Origin: CAYNQN01 sp964530525
GTDB lineage: Bacteria; Actinomycetota; Acidimicrobiia; Acidimicrobiales; Acidimicrobilacustridaceae
Reading direction: 5' to 3'
NCBI GenBank assembly: GCA_964530525.1
Contig: CAZHBH010000015.1
Location: forward strand, 1-37,882
Length of the DNA stretch: 37,882 bases
This document shows, in pieces, positions 31,079 through 37,882 of the stretch. Numbering within the stretch: position 1 is the stretch's first letter; each line of letters starts with the position of its first letter. The notes beneath the pieces were generated by a model. That model saw nothing but the letters and a program-made list of their open reading frames with translations. It ran no database searches and was not told the DNA's origin. The position numbers and the translations under genes are program-made.

Positions 31079-31215
31079 TCTGGTTCACCGAGCTGGCCCT
31101 TCGGGCTTCAAATGGATCGCGAGCGTCAAATGAGCGGTCCCGGAAATGCAACAAAGCGGCTCTCCACCAAGCAAACAGTTGAAATGGGAGGCCAGATCTG
31201 GTTGTGTAGCCGGCA

Positions 31216-31647
31216 ATGACTCCAACAAAGCGCACCCCCAAGTCTTCGTCCAACCGAATGTCAGCAAGTCACAAGGCTGCTTTGGCCGAGGGAAGGAGCC
31301 AGGGACGAGCTGTACGTAGCTACCTCGAAGCCCTCGAGGCTCACCGGCCTCGTAGAGGACGCAAGAGGACGCCTGAATCCATCAAGAAGAGGCTCGATGC
31401 GATCGATGCCAGCCTCGCAGACGCCGATCCTCTGAGGCGCCTGCAGCTGGTGCAGGAGCGCATAGATCTCGAAGAAGAGCTGGCCTCCTCCGAGAACAAG
31501 GTGGACCTGAGCGGGCTCGAGGCCGAGTTCATCAAGGCAGCCCCCGGCTACAGCGCTCGCAAGGGCATCAGCTACCAGGCCTGGCGTGAGCTGGGCGTGC
31601 CCGCATCCACGCTCAAGGCTGCAGGCATCAGCCGCTCCGGAAGCTGA
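31216..31647 (+). CDS. Uncharacterised basic protein in opposite orientation inside the purine cluster
   Basis: A 143-residue soluble protein. Residues 1-60 are basic and low in structure (repeated Lys, Arg, Ser; RRGRKRTPESIKKRL). Residues 60-100 look like a charged helix or short coiled coil (RLQLVQERIDLEEELASS). The C-terminus ends with a compact motif, GISYQAWRELGVPASTLKAAGI, close to a helix-turn-helix in shape. I think I have seen similar proteins in other actinobacteria but know no function. The basic N-terminus plus HTH-like end would suit a nucleoid or DNA-binding protein; that is inference. ATG 31216 is used; ATG 31258 is an alternative. It lies between purL and purQ and ends three bases before the purQ stop codon. 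Confidence 0.75.
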   Translation: MTPTKRTPKSSSNRMSASHKAALAEGRSQGRAVRSYLEALEAHRPRRGRKRTPESIKKRLDAIDASLADADPLRRLQLVQERIDLEEELASSENKVDLSGLEAEFIKAAPGYSARKGISYQAWRELGVPASTLKAAGISRSGS

Positions 31648-31650
31648 ACG

Positions 31651-32328
31651 TCAGCGAGCCGGAGCAGCCGCGCTCGCCAACAGCGATTCGAGCAGCGGCA
31701 GGCCGTCGTCGCTCCCGAGAAGGGCCGAGGAAGCGCGCTCGGGGTGAGGCATCAAACCCACCACGTTGCCCTCCCTAGAGCAGATACCAGCGATGTCGTC
31801 GACGGAGCCATTGGGGTTGTCTACATAGCGGAGCACGACGCGGTCATCGCTCCGCAGCTCGGCGAGCGTCTCGTCGTCACACGTGTAGTTGCCCTCGAAG
31901 TGGTTGATCGGAACTCGCAGAACCCGACCTTCCTCGGCATCTCTCGTCAGGACAGATCGGGTCGAGCAGACCCGGAGCTCGACGGTCGTGCACAGGAACC
32001 TCAGCCCTCGGTTCTTCTGGAGGGCTCCTGGAAGCAATCCGGCTTCGGTCAGAACCTGGAAGCCGTTGCAGATGCCCACCACGGGGCCTCCGCCACGAGC
32101 GAAGTCCGTGACGGCACCCATGACAGGAGAGAACCGGGCGATCGCGCCCGGACGGAGGTAGTCGCCGTGGGCGAAGCCTCCGGGGATGACCACCGCATCC
32201 ACGTCGCCCAGCGATCCGTCGCCGTGCCACAAGAGCTCGGCCTCTCCTCCGAGTGCACGCATCGCCTCTGACACGTCGTGCTCGCAGTTGGAACCGGGGA
32301 ACACGACCACTCCGACCTTGGCCGTCAC
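31651..32328 (-). CDS. purQ: Phosphoribosylformylglycinamidine synthase, glutaminase subunit
   Basis: A 225-residue class I glutamine amidotransferase. The nucleophile is the Cys in VGICNGFQVL; His and Glu of the triad are in LMPHPERAS. FPGSNCEHD and IPGGFAHGDYLRPGAIA are PurQ-specific. It hydrolyses glutamine and passes ammonia to PurL. The GTG start overlaps the purS TGA (GTGA), so PurS and PurQ are translationally coupled. It converges on the unknown gene at 31216, with three bases between the two genes and no room for a terminator. Confidence 0.97.
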   Translation of the reverse strand: MTAKVGVVVFPGSNCEHDVSEAMRALGGEAELLWHGDGSLGDVDAVVIPGGFAHGDYLRPGAIARFSPVMGAVTDFARGGGPVVGICNGFQVLTEAGLLPGALQKNRGLRFLCTTVELRVCSTRSVLTRDAEEGRVLRVPINHFEGNYTCDDETLAELRSDDRVVLRYVDNPNGSVDDIAGICSREGNVVGLMPHPERASSALLGSDDGLPLLESLLASAAAPAR

Positions 32329-32588
32329 CGCGCCCCCACGGCCTCTGCGATCTCCACCGAGGCGTCCTCGATCACCGGGTTGGTGAGGAAGCGCTGGCAG
32401 AGGTCTTCCACCTCTGCCCGAGCCGTCTGCTCGTCGGGAGCCTCCAGCGTGAAGCGGATGCTCTTGCCGACTCGCACCCCCTTCACGCCGTCGAAGCCGA
32501 GCGTAGGAAGCGACCGCTCGATCGTCGCCCCCTCGGGGTCGGCGATCCCGGGTCGCAGCTGCACCTCGACGTGCACCGAGAAGATCAT
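32325..32588 (-). CDS. purS: Phosphoribosylformylglycinamidine synthase, PurS subunit
   Basis: An 87-residue protein typical of PurS: VEVQLRPGIADPEGATIERSL at the start and GVRVGKSIRFTLEA in the middle. PurS bridges PurL and PurQ in the short-PurL complex and is needed for ammonia channelling. ATG 32588 is six bases after TAGAGT, so it is leaderless. Present together, PurS, PurQ and short PurL confirm the Gram-positive type of FGAR amidotransferase. Confidence 0.96.
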   Translation of the reverse strand: MIFSVHVEVQLRPGIADPEGATIERSLPTLGFDGVKGVRVGKSIRFTLEAPDEQTARAEVEDLCQRFLTNPVIEDASVEIAEAVGAR

Positions 32589-32594
32589 CGACCC

Positions 32595-32600
32595 ACTCTA
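32595..32600 (-). promoter_or_regulatory. -10 element of purS-purQ
   Basis: TAGAGT on the minus strand, six bases before ATG 32588, in the 53-bp gap after purC. Confidence 0.6.
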
Positions 32601-32641
32601 CGGCGCCAGGCCCTCGGCGCCCGTCGCTCCACCGCCACAGC

Positions 32642-33529
32642 TCATCCCGGCCACTGCGCGAAGGATCGGCCGGTGATGCGTTCGTAGGCCTCCACGTAGC
32701 GGGCGCTCGTGGCCTCCACCACCTCTCGGGGAAGGCGGGGCGGCGGCGGCGCCTTGTCCCAGTCGAGCCCGTCCAGGAAGTCCCGCACCGGCTGCTTGTC
32801 GAACGACGGCGGGGTCGATCCGGGCGCCCAGCTCTCCGCTGGCCAGAAGCGCGACGAGTCTGGGGTGAGGACCTCGTCGGCCACCACGAGCTCGCCGTCG
32901 ACGATCCCCAGCTCGAACTTCGTGTCGGCGATGACTATGCCCCGCTCGGCCGCCCAGGCAGCTCCCTGGCCGTACAGGGCCAGGGAGATCTCGCGGGCCC
33001 GCTCGGCCGTATCGGCTCCCACGAGCTCCACGGCACGTTCGAACGAGATGTTCTCGTCGTGGCCGTCGGTGGCCTTGGTCGAGGGGGTGAACACGGGCTC
33101 GGGCAGGCGGTCCGACTCGCGAAGGCCCGCCGGTAGCTCCTCGCCGTGCATGGTCCCGCCGTCGCGGTACTCCTTCCACGCCGAACCGGTCAGGTACCCA
33201 CGGACGATGCACTCGATCGGCAGCATCTCAGCTCGGCGGCAGAGCATCACCCGCCCCTCCCACTCCGGTCGCTGCGCAGCCGCCGGAAGCTCGGCGAGGT
33301 CCGTGGAGATCAGGTGGCTGGGAGCGACGTCGGCCAGGTGCTCGAACCAGAAGGCCGACATCGCCGTGAGCACCCTGCCCTTGCCTTCGATGGGCTCGGC
33401 CATCACCACGTCGAACGCCGAGATCCTGTCGGACGTGACCAGGAGCAACCGGTCGTCGCCAACGGCGTAGATGTCGCGGACCTTGCCCGAGTAGATGGGG
33501 GTCAAGGTCTCGTCTGCGTGCTCTGTCAC
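32642..33529 (-). CDS. purC: Phosphoribosylaminoimidazole-succinocarboxamide synthase (SAICAR synthetase)
   Basis: A 295-residue PurC. It joins aspartate to CAIR with ATP. Motifs: YSGKVRDIY at the N-terminus, LLVTSDRISAFDVVM, IECIVRGYLTGSAWKEY, and FELGIVDGELVVADEVLTPDSSRFWP. The start is GTG 33529, eight codons before PIYSGKVRDIY and ten bases after GGAG. The frame stays open far upstream, but that region is antiparallel reading of purB. A 104-bp gap separates it from purB; no strong promoter is seen there. Confidence 0.96.
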   Translation of the reverse strand: MTEHADETLTPIYSGKVRDIYAVGDDRLLLVTSDRISAFDVVMAEPIEGKGRVLTAMSAFWFEHLADVAPSHLISTDLAELPAAAQRPEWEGRVMLCRRAEMLPIECIVRGYLTGSAWKEYRDGGTMHGEELPAGLRESDRLPEPVFTPSTKATDGHDENISFERAVELVGADTAERAREISLALYGQGAAWAAERGIVIADTKFELGIVDGELVVADEVLTPDSSRFWPAESWAPGSTPPSFDKQPVRDFLDGLDWDKAPPPPRLPREVVEATSARYVEAYERITGRSFAQWPG

Positions 33530-33633
33530 GGCGGCATCTCCATCGTCGGGTGGGCTGTTCGGTCGGATCGGATCACCAGGGGGAGGAGCTGAGCCTCCCA
33601 GCATCCGACGGGCGGGGGAGCCCGAAAGTCGTA

Positions 33634-35070
33634 TCAGAGGATGGGCGACGGGCGATACCCGGCGGCGTCGGGGTGGGCCCGCGAGAGCTCCTCCACGGCA
33701 GCCACGAACGCCTCGACCTGCGAGCCTGCGGCCCCCGTGAGCTCCACCGGCGATGCGAGGACCGCTGCCAGCTCCTCGCTGCCCAGGCCCAGGCGCTCGT
33801 CGGCAGCCAGCCGGGCGAACAGGTCGTTGGTCCCGGTCGCTCCCGCCCGCAGCTCCAGGGCGACCGCGGTCGCGTGGTCGCGGATGGCCTCGTGGGCCTG
33901 CTCGCGCCCGGCTCCCTTGCGCACCGCCGCCATCAGCACCTTGGTGGTGGTGAGGAAGGGCAGGTAGCGGTCCAGCTCGCGCTCGATCACGGCCGGGAAG
34001 GCTCCGAAGCCGTCGAGGACGTGCAGGAAGGTCTCGAGCAGTCCGTCGAGGGCGAAGAAGGAGTCGGGCAGCGCCACCCTGCGCACCACCGAGCAGCTCA
34101 CGTCGCCCTCGTTCCACTGGTCCCCTGCCAGCGCGGCCACCATCGCCAGCTGGCCGCGCAGGACGGTGAGCAGCCCGCCCACGCGCTCGCACGAGCGCGT
34201 GTTCATCTTGTGCGGCATCGCCGAGGAGCCCACCTGGCCCTCCACGAATCCCTCCGTGACCAGCTCGTGGCCTGCCATCAGCCGGATCGTCAGGGCCAGG
34301 TCGGCCGGGCCTGCGGCCAGCTGGACCAGCGCGGAGACCACGTCGAGGTCGAGGGAACGGGGGTAGACCTGTCCGACGTTGGTGAGCACCCGGTCGAACC
34401 CGAGCCTTCGGGCCACACGCCGCTCGAGCTCGTCGACCTTCGCCTGGTCGCCTCCGAACATGTCCAAGAGGTCCTGCTGGGTACCCACCGGGCCCTTGAG
34501 CCCACGCAGCGGGTAGCGGCCCACGAGCTCGTCGAGCCGCCGGAACGCCTCCAAGACCTCCTCGCCGGCGTTGGCGAAGCGCTTCCCCATGGTGGTCGCC
34601 TGTGCGGGCACGTTGTGCGTGCGGGCCGTCACCACCAGCTCCGCGCTCTGGGCGGCGAGCTCGGCCAACCTCGCCAGGACCGCGACGGCCCTGAGCCTGA
34701 TCAGCTCGAGCGACCGGCGCACCTGGAGCTGCTCGACGTTCTCGGTGAGGTCCCGAGAGGTCATCGCCTTGTGGATGTGCTCGTGGCCCGCCAGGTCGTT
34801 GAACTCCTCGATGCGCGCCTTCACGTCGTGGCGGGAAGCCCTCTCGCGCTCCTCCATCGAGCCCAGGTCGACCTCGTGGATCACCGATCGGTAGGAGTCG
34901 AGCACTCCGACGGGGACGTCGGCGCCTCCCAGGTCGTGCTGCGCCTCCAGCACCGCCAGCCACAGCTCGCGCTCCAGGACCACCTTGTTGCGAGCCGACC
35001 AGATCTCGCGCATCTCCGGGCTCGCGTACCGGGTCGCCAGGACGTTGGGCACCTCCGGCAGGTTCCCCAT
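33634..35070 (-). CDS. purB: Adenylosuccinate lyase
   Basis: A 478-residue member of the fumarase/aspartase superfamily. The signature is VGSSAMPHKMNTRSCER, with the catalytic serine in the SSAMPHK loop. TSRDLTENVEQLQ and ARTHNVPAQATTMGKRFA are also in place. It removes fumarate from SAICAR and from adenylosuccinate, so it acts twice in purine synthesis. ATG 35070 lies nine bases after purE, with GGAGG about 13 bases before the start. It should be co-transcribed with purE. Confidence 0.97.
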   Translation of the reverse strand: MGNLPEVPNVLATRYASPEMREIWSARNKVVLERELWLAVLEAQHDLGGADVPVGVLDSYRSVIHEVDLGSMEERERASRHDVKARIEEFNDLAGHEHIHKAMTSRDLTENVEQLQVRRSLELIRLRAVAVLARLAELAAQSAELVVTARTHNVPAQATTMGKRFANAGEEVLEAFRRLDELVGRYPLRGLKGPVGTQQDLLDMFGGDQAKVDELERRVARRLGFDRVLTNVGQVYPRSLDLDVVSALVQLAAGPADLALTIRLMAGHELVTEGFVEGQVGSSAMPHKMNTRSCERVGGLLTVLRGQLAMVAALAGDQWNEGDVSCSVVRRVALPDSFFALDGLLETFLHVLDGFGAFPAVIERELDRYLPFLTTTKVLMAAVRKGAGREQAHEAIRDHATAVALELRAGATGTNDLFARLAADERLGLGSEELAAVLASPVELTGAAGSQVEAFVAAVEELSRAHPDAAGYRPSPIL

Positions 35071-35079
35071 GCCGCTGCG

Positions 35080-35532
35080 TCAGCCTCCGGCCATCTCTCG
35101 GCGGTGCTCGGCGAGCGCCTCGGCCAGGGCCGGATCGCCGATGGCGAGCATCTCCACCACCAGCAGGGCCGCGTTCATCGCCCCGTCGATGGCCACGGTG
35201 GCCACCGGGATGCCCTTGGGCATCTGGACGGTGGAGTAGAGCGCGTCTGTGCCCCCGATCCCGCCGCCCGACAGGGGTACACCGACCACCGGCAGCGTCG
35301 TGTGGGCCGCCACCACGCCGGCGAGGTGGGCAGCCATCCCGGCTCCGCAGATGAAGGCCACGTATCCGTGCTCGCGCGCCGTGGAGGCAAGCTCGGTGAC
35401 CTTCGCAGGGTTTCGGTGAGCGGACAGGACCCTCACGTCGGCTTCTATCCCGAAGCGCTCCAGCACCTCGCCCGCGGGCTTCATCTTCTCCTGGTCGGAG
35501 GCCGAGCCCATCAGCACCGCTACTTTTCTCAT
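35080..35532 (-). CDS. purE: N5-carboxyaminoimidazole ribonucleotide mutase
   Basis: A 150-residue class I PurE. MGSASDQEKM and SAHRNPAKV hold the active site; ICGAGMAAHLAGVVAAHT and PLSGGGIGGTDALYSTVQM follow. It moves the carboxyl group of N5-CAIR to form CAIR. The partner PurK is not encoded in this window. ATG 35532 is six bases after TAGGGT. purB follows, so the promoter probably serves both. Confidence 0.97.
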   Translation of the reverse strand: MRKVAVLMGSASDQEKMKPAGEVLERFGIEADVRVLSAHRNPAKVTELASTAREHGYVAFICGAGMAAHLAGVVAAHTTLPVVGVPLSGGGIGGTDALYSTVQMPKGIPVATVAIDGAMNAALLVVEMLAIGDPALAEALAEHRREMAGG

Positions 35533-35538
35533 GCCCCC

Positions 35539-35544
35539 ACCCTA
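35539..35544 (-). promoter_or_regulatory. -10 element of purE-purB
   Basis: TAGGGT on the minus strand, six bases before ATG 35532, in the 100-bp gap after the purA stop codon. Confidence 0.55.
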
Positions 35545-35632
35545 TTCATGGCTGCACAGGCGCCAGCCGAAGCGATCGCACCGACCAGCGGGGCGGGGGC
35601 CTGCGGCAGCGCGTTGCAGGGTCGGCGCGACG

Positions 35633-36907
35633 TCACAGCGCTATGAACTGCTCGCGGCCGGGGCCCACGCCCACCAGGCGGATAGGCACGCCGACCTGGT
35701 CTTGGAGGAACTCGATGTAGCTGAGCGCGGCGGGGGGCAGCTCTGCCTTGCCCGTGACCGACGAGAGGTCGCTGCGCCAACCGGGCAGGTGCTCGTAGAC
35801 CGGCTTCGCCTTGTGGAGCACCGACTGGTGGTACGGCAGGTGCTCGAAGCGCTCCCCCTCGAGCTCGTAGGCCACGCAGACGGCGAGCTCGTCGAGCGTG
35901 TCGAGGACGTCGAGCTTGGTGAGGGCGACCTCGGAGAGCGAGTTGAGCCTCACGGCGTGACGGAGCATCACGGCGTCGAACCACCCCGTGCGGCGACGCC
36001 GCCCGGTGTTCGTGCCGAACTCTCCACCCCTGGTGACGAGCAGGTCTCCAACCTCGTCGTGGAGCTCGGTGGGGAAGGGGCCCGCCCCCACCCGCGTCAC
36101 GTACGCCTTGGCGATGCCCATCACGCGGTCGATGTGCATGGGCCCCACACCCGCCCCGGTGCACGCCCCACCGGCGACCGGGTTCGACGACGTCACGAAG
36201 GGGTACGTCCCGTGGTCTAGATCCAAGAAGGTCGCCTGGGCCCCCTCCAACAGCACGTTCTGGCCCGCCTCGAGGGCTTCGTGCACCAAGCCGACGGTGT
36301 CGCCGATGTGGGGTGCCAAGCGCGGGGCGCATATGTCCAGGTACTCGGTGGCTATGTCGTCGACGCTGAGCGGCAGCTGGTTGTAGACCTTGGCCAGCAC
36401 CGCGTTCTTCTCCTTGAGCACCGCCTCGAGCTTCTCGCGGAAGATCTTCGGGTCGAGGAGGTCCTGTACCCGAAGGCCCACCCGCGAGGCCTTGTCGGCG
36501 TAGGCGGGGCCGATCCCCCTCTTCGTGGTGCCGAGCTTGTTGCGGCCCAAGAAGCGCTCGATCATCTTGTCGAGCTCCTGGTGGTACGGGAGGATCAGGT
36601 GGGCGTTGCCGCTGACCTTCAGGCGGCTGGTGTCGACGCCCTTGCCCTCCAGCATGTCCATCTCCGCCAGCAGGACGCGGGGGTCCACCACCACGCCGTT
36701 GCCGATGACCGGCGTTATGTGGTCGTAGAGGACACCGCTGGGCACCAGCTGCAGCGCGAAGCTCTCGCCGTCGACCACGATCGTGTGGCCGGCGTTGTGC
36801 CCGCCCTGGTACCGGACGACGAGCTGCATCTCCCGGGAGACGAGGTCGGTGAACTTGCCCTTGCCCTCGTCGCCCCACTGGGTCCCCACGACCACGGTCG
36901 CTGACAT
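35633..36907 (-). CDS. purA: Adenylosuccinate synthetase
   Basis: A 424-residue PurA, which couples GTP to addition of aspartate to IMP on the way to AMP. GDEGKGKFTD is the P-loop with the catalytic Asp, GGHNAGHT holds the catalytic His, and GTTKRGIGPAYADKASR and GPFPTEL are in order, as is the GTP-specific TKLDVLD. ATG 36907 lies close after TTGAGG. No TANNNT hexamer stands at the leaderless distance, so its initiation differs from the other pur genes here. The 129-bp gap to clpB contains nothing else that I can recognise. Confidence 0.97.
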   Translation of the reverse strand: MSATVVVGTQWGDEGKGKFTDLVSREMQLVVRYQGGHNAGHTIVVDGESFALQLVPSGVLYDHITPVIGNGVVVDPRVLLAEMDMLEGKGVDTSRLKVSGNAHLILPYHQELDKMIERFLGRNKLGTTKRGIGPAYADKASRVGLRVQDLLDPKIFREKLEAVLKEKNAVLAKVYNQLPLSVDDIATEYLDICAPRLAPHIGDTVGLVHEALEAGQNVLLEGAQATFLDLDHGTYPFVTSSNPVAGGACTGAGVGPMHIDRVMGIAKAYVTRVGAGPFPTELHDEVGDLLVTRGGEFGTNTGRRRRTGWFDAVMLRHAVRLNSLSEVALTKLDVLDTLDELAVCVAYELEGERFEHLPYHQSVLHKAKPVYEHLPGWRSDLSSVTGKAELPPAALSYIEFLQDQVGVPIRLVGVGPGREQFIAL

Positions 36908-37036
36908 GGCCTCAAGACCTGCGCGAATAGGTCACGACTGCTGCTCCTGACGTCGGATCGAGCCACCCCGTGCCGGCTGGGCACTGCCCGTCGGCCCGGT
37001 GCTCTTCTCCCTCTGGCGAACGGTGAACCTTACTGC

Positions 37037-37882
37037 TCAGCTGAGGACGATCTCGCCGTCCCGGGCTTCGACGACGATGGTGTCGCCCTCCGAGTAGCGG
37101 CCCTCCAGCAGGGCGATGGCCAGCTTGTCGGTTATCTCACGCTGGAGCACCCGCTTGAGCGGCCTCGCCCCGAACGCTGGGTCGAAGCCCTCCCGGGCAA
37201 GGGTCGCCTTGGCCTCGTCTGTCACTACGAGCTCCATGCGCCGCTCGGCCACCCGATCCTGGATCGAGCGCAGCTGGATCTCGACGATCTGCGATAGGTC
37301 GGCCTCGCTCAGCTCGCGGAACCGCACTATGTCGTCGATGCGGTTCACGAACTCCGGCTTGAAGAAGTCGCGAGGGTCACCGGGGAGGTTCGACGTCATG
37401 ATCAGAACGACGTTGGTGAAGTCCACCGTCCGCCCCTGGCCGTCGGTGAGCCGTCCATCGTCCATCAACTGGAGCAGGACGTTGAACACGTCCTGGTGCG
37501 CCTTCTCGATCTCGTCGAGCAGGACCACCGCGTAAGGCCGGCGGCGCACAGCTTCTGTGAGCTGCCCACCCTCCTCGTATCCCACGTAGCCGGGGGGAGC
37601 GCCGATCAGCCTGCTCACGGCGAAGCGCTCCATGTACTCCGACATGTCGATGCGCACCATCGCCCGCTCGTCGTCGAACAGGAAGTCGGCGAGGGTGCGG
37701 GCCAACTCGGTCTTGCCCACCCCGGTGGGGCCCAGGAACAAGAAGCTGCCGGTGGGACGGTTCGGATCGGCGAGCCCGGCCCGGCTGCGTCGTATGGCGT
37801 TGGCCACGGCGGTGACCGCCTCCTCCTGGCCCACGACGCGCTCGTGGAGCACCTCTTCGAGGCGCACCAGCTTGGCCATCTC
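37037..37882 (-). CDS. clpB: ClpB-type AAA+ disaggregase, C-terminal part (5' end outside window)
   Basis: 281 residues of the second nucleotide-binding domain remain, read from the window edge. LFLGPTGVGKTELARTLA is Walker A, VVLLDEIEKAHQDVFNVLLQ is Walker B, IGAPPGYVGYEEGGQLTEAV carries the pore loop, and FDPAFGARPLKRVLQREI is the sensor 2 region. The sequence before the domain (LVRLEEVLHERVVGQEEAV) matches ClpB better than ClpC or ClpA. ClpB refolds aggregated proteins with DnaK. The segment after TSNL is short: TSNLPGDPRDFFKPEFVNRID, where ClpB normally has some 25 more residues. The C-terminus ends soon after VVEARDGEIVLS. Confidence 0.9.
   Translation of the reverse strand, partial: EMAKLVRLEEVLHERVVGQEEAVTAVANAIRRSRAGLADPNRPTGSFLFLGPTGVGKTELARTLADFLFDDERAMVRIDMSEYMERFAVSRLIGAPPGYVGYEEGGQLTEAVRRRPYAVVLLDEIEKAHQDVFNVLLQLMDDGRLTDGQGRTVDFTNVVLIMTSNLPGDPRDFFKPEFVNRIDDIVRFRELSEADLSQIVEIQLRSIQDRVAERRMELVVTDEAKATLAREGFDPAFGARPLKRVLQREITDKLAIALLEGRYSEGDTIVVEARDGEIVLS

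Noticed and set aside
33530..34963. Long N-terminal extension of purC in the same frame
   Set aside because: It reads through the purB coding region in another frame and is Arg/Gly/Pro-rich. PurC homology begins at GTG 33529.
33550..35646. Plus-strand open frame of about 700 codons opposite purB and purE
   Set aside because: Same kind of antisense shadow; no homology and poor codon logic.

Overview
The window reads as a chromosomal segment of a high-GC Actinomycetota. A WhiB-family regulator, an actinobacterial caa3-type cytochrome oxidase locus with a small subunit IV (ctaF), a SufR-like regulator, the iron-sulfur type of PurF and many start codons placed directly after a TANNNT hexamer all point that way. 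The class Acidimicrobiia is my best guess, but it is inferred and was not tested by any search. No phage, insertion sequence, plasmid or CRISPR element was seen. The content is core metabolism, dense and mostly on the minus strand.

Layout. 1-95: tail of an OmpR-type response regulator. 148-3041 (-): SufR-like regulator, A-type Fe-S carrier, a 2Fe-2S ferredoxin fused to a shortened xanthine-dehydrogenase-like domain, and a small membrane protein. 3081-4349 (+): the divergent ATPase Mrp. 4397-5199 (+): a WhiB7-like gene behind a leader with an AT-rich box before the -35, a 5' hairpin, a 62-codon upstream ORF and an intrinsic terminator. 5297-6789 (+): TlpA/CcdA thiol-redox pair. 6906-9392 (-): serS and a lipoprotein. 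9454-17989 (-): the oxidase operon, which begins with two heme-copper oxidase paralogs that have lost their metal-ligand residues and a 7-TM orphan, then ctaC-ctaD-ctaE-ctaF, then a lipoprotein shaped like a serine hydrolase but without its catalytic residues. 18020-19937: heme O and heme A synthases, divergent. 19925-21469 (-): membrane-anchored zinc metallopeptidase. 21607-21932 (+): tRNA Glu-Asp-Phe. 22017-24629 (-): secreted beta-propeller with three SLH repeats. 24702-26099 (-): ACT-domain malic enzyme. 26172-36907: purine genes purM, purF, purL, purQ, purS, purC, purB, purE, purA on the minus strand, interrupted by one unknown plus-strand gene. 37037-37882 (-): C-terminal part of ClpB.

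How it works together. CtaB and CtaA make heme A for the CtaC-F oxidase, and the TlpA/CcdA pair could supply reductant for cytochrome c or CuA maturation. The SufR-like regulator, the A-type carrier and Mrp are an Fe-S biogenesis neighbourhood, and Fe-S enzymes lie nearby (the ferredoxin fusion, PurF). PurF, PurL/Q/S, PurM, PurE, PurC and PurB cover most of the route to IMP; PurA and PurB then give AMP.

The most promising observations are the ligand-less oxidase paralogs at the head of the oxidase operon, the WhiB7-type attenuation leader, the window-wide leaderless promoter pattern, and the two degenerate enzyme-like proteins (xanthine-dehydrogenase fusion and pseudo-hydrolase). No gap longer than 300 bases lacks a gene.
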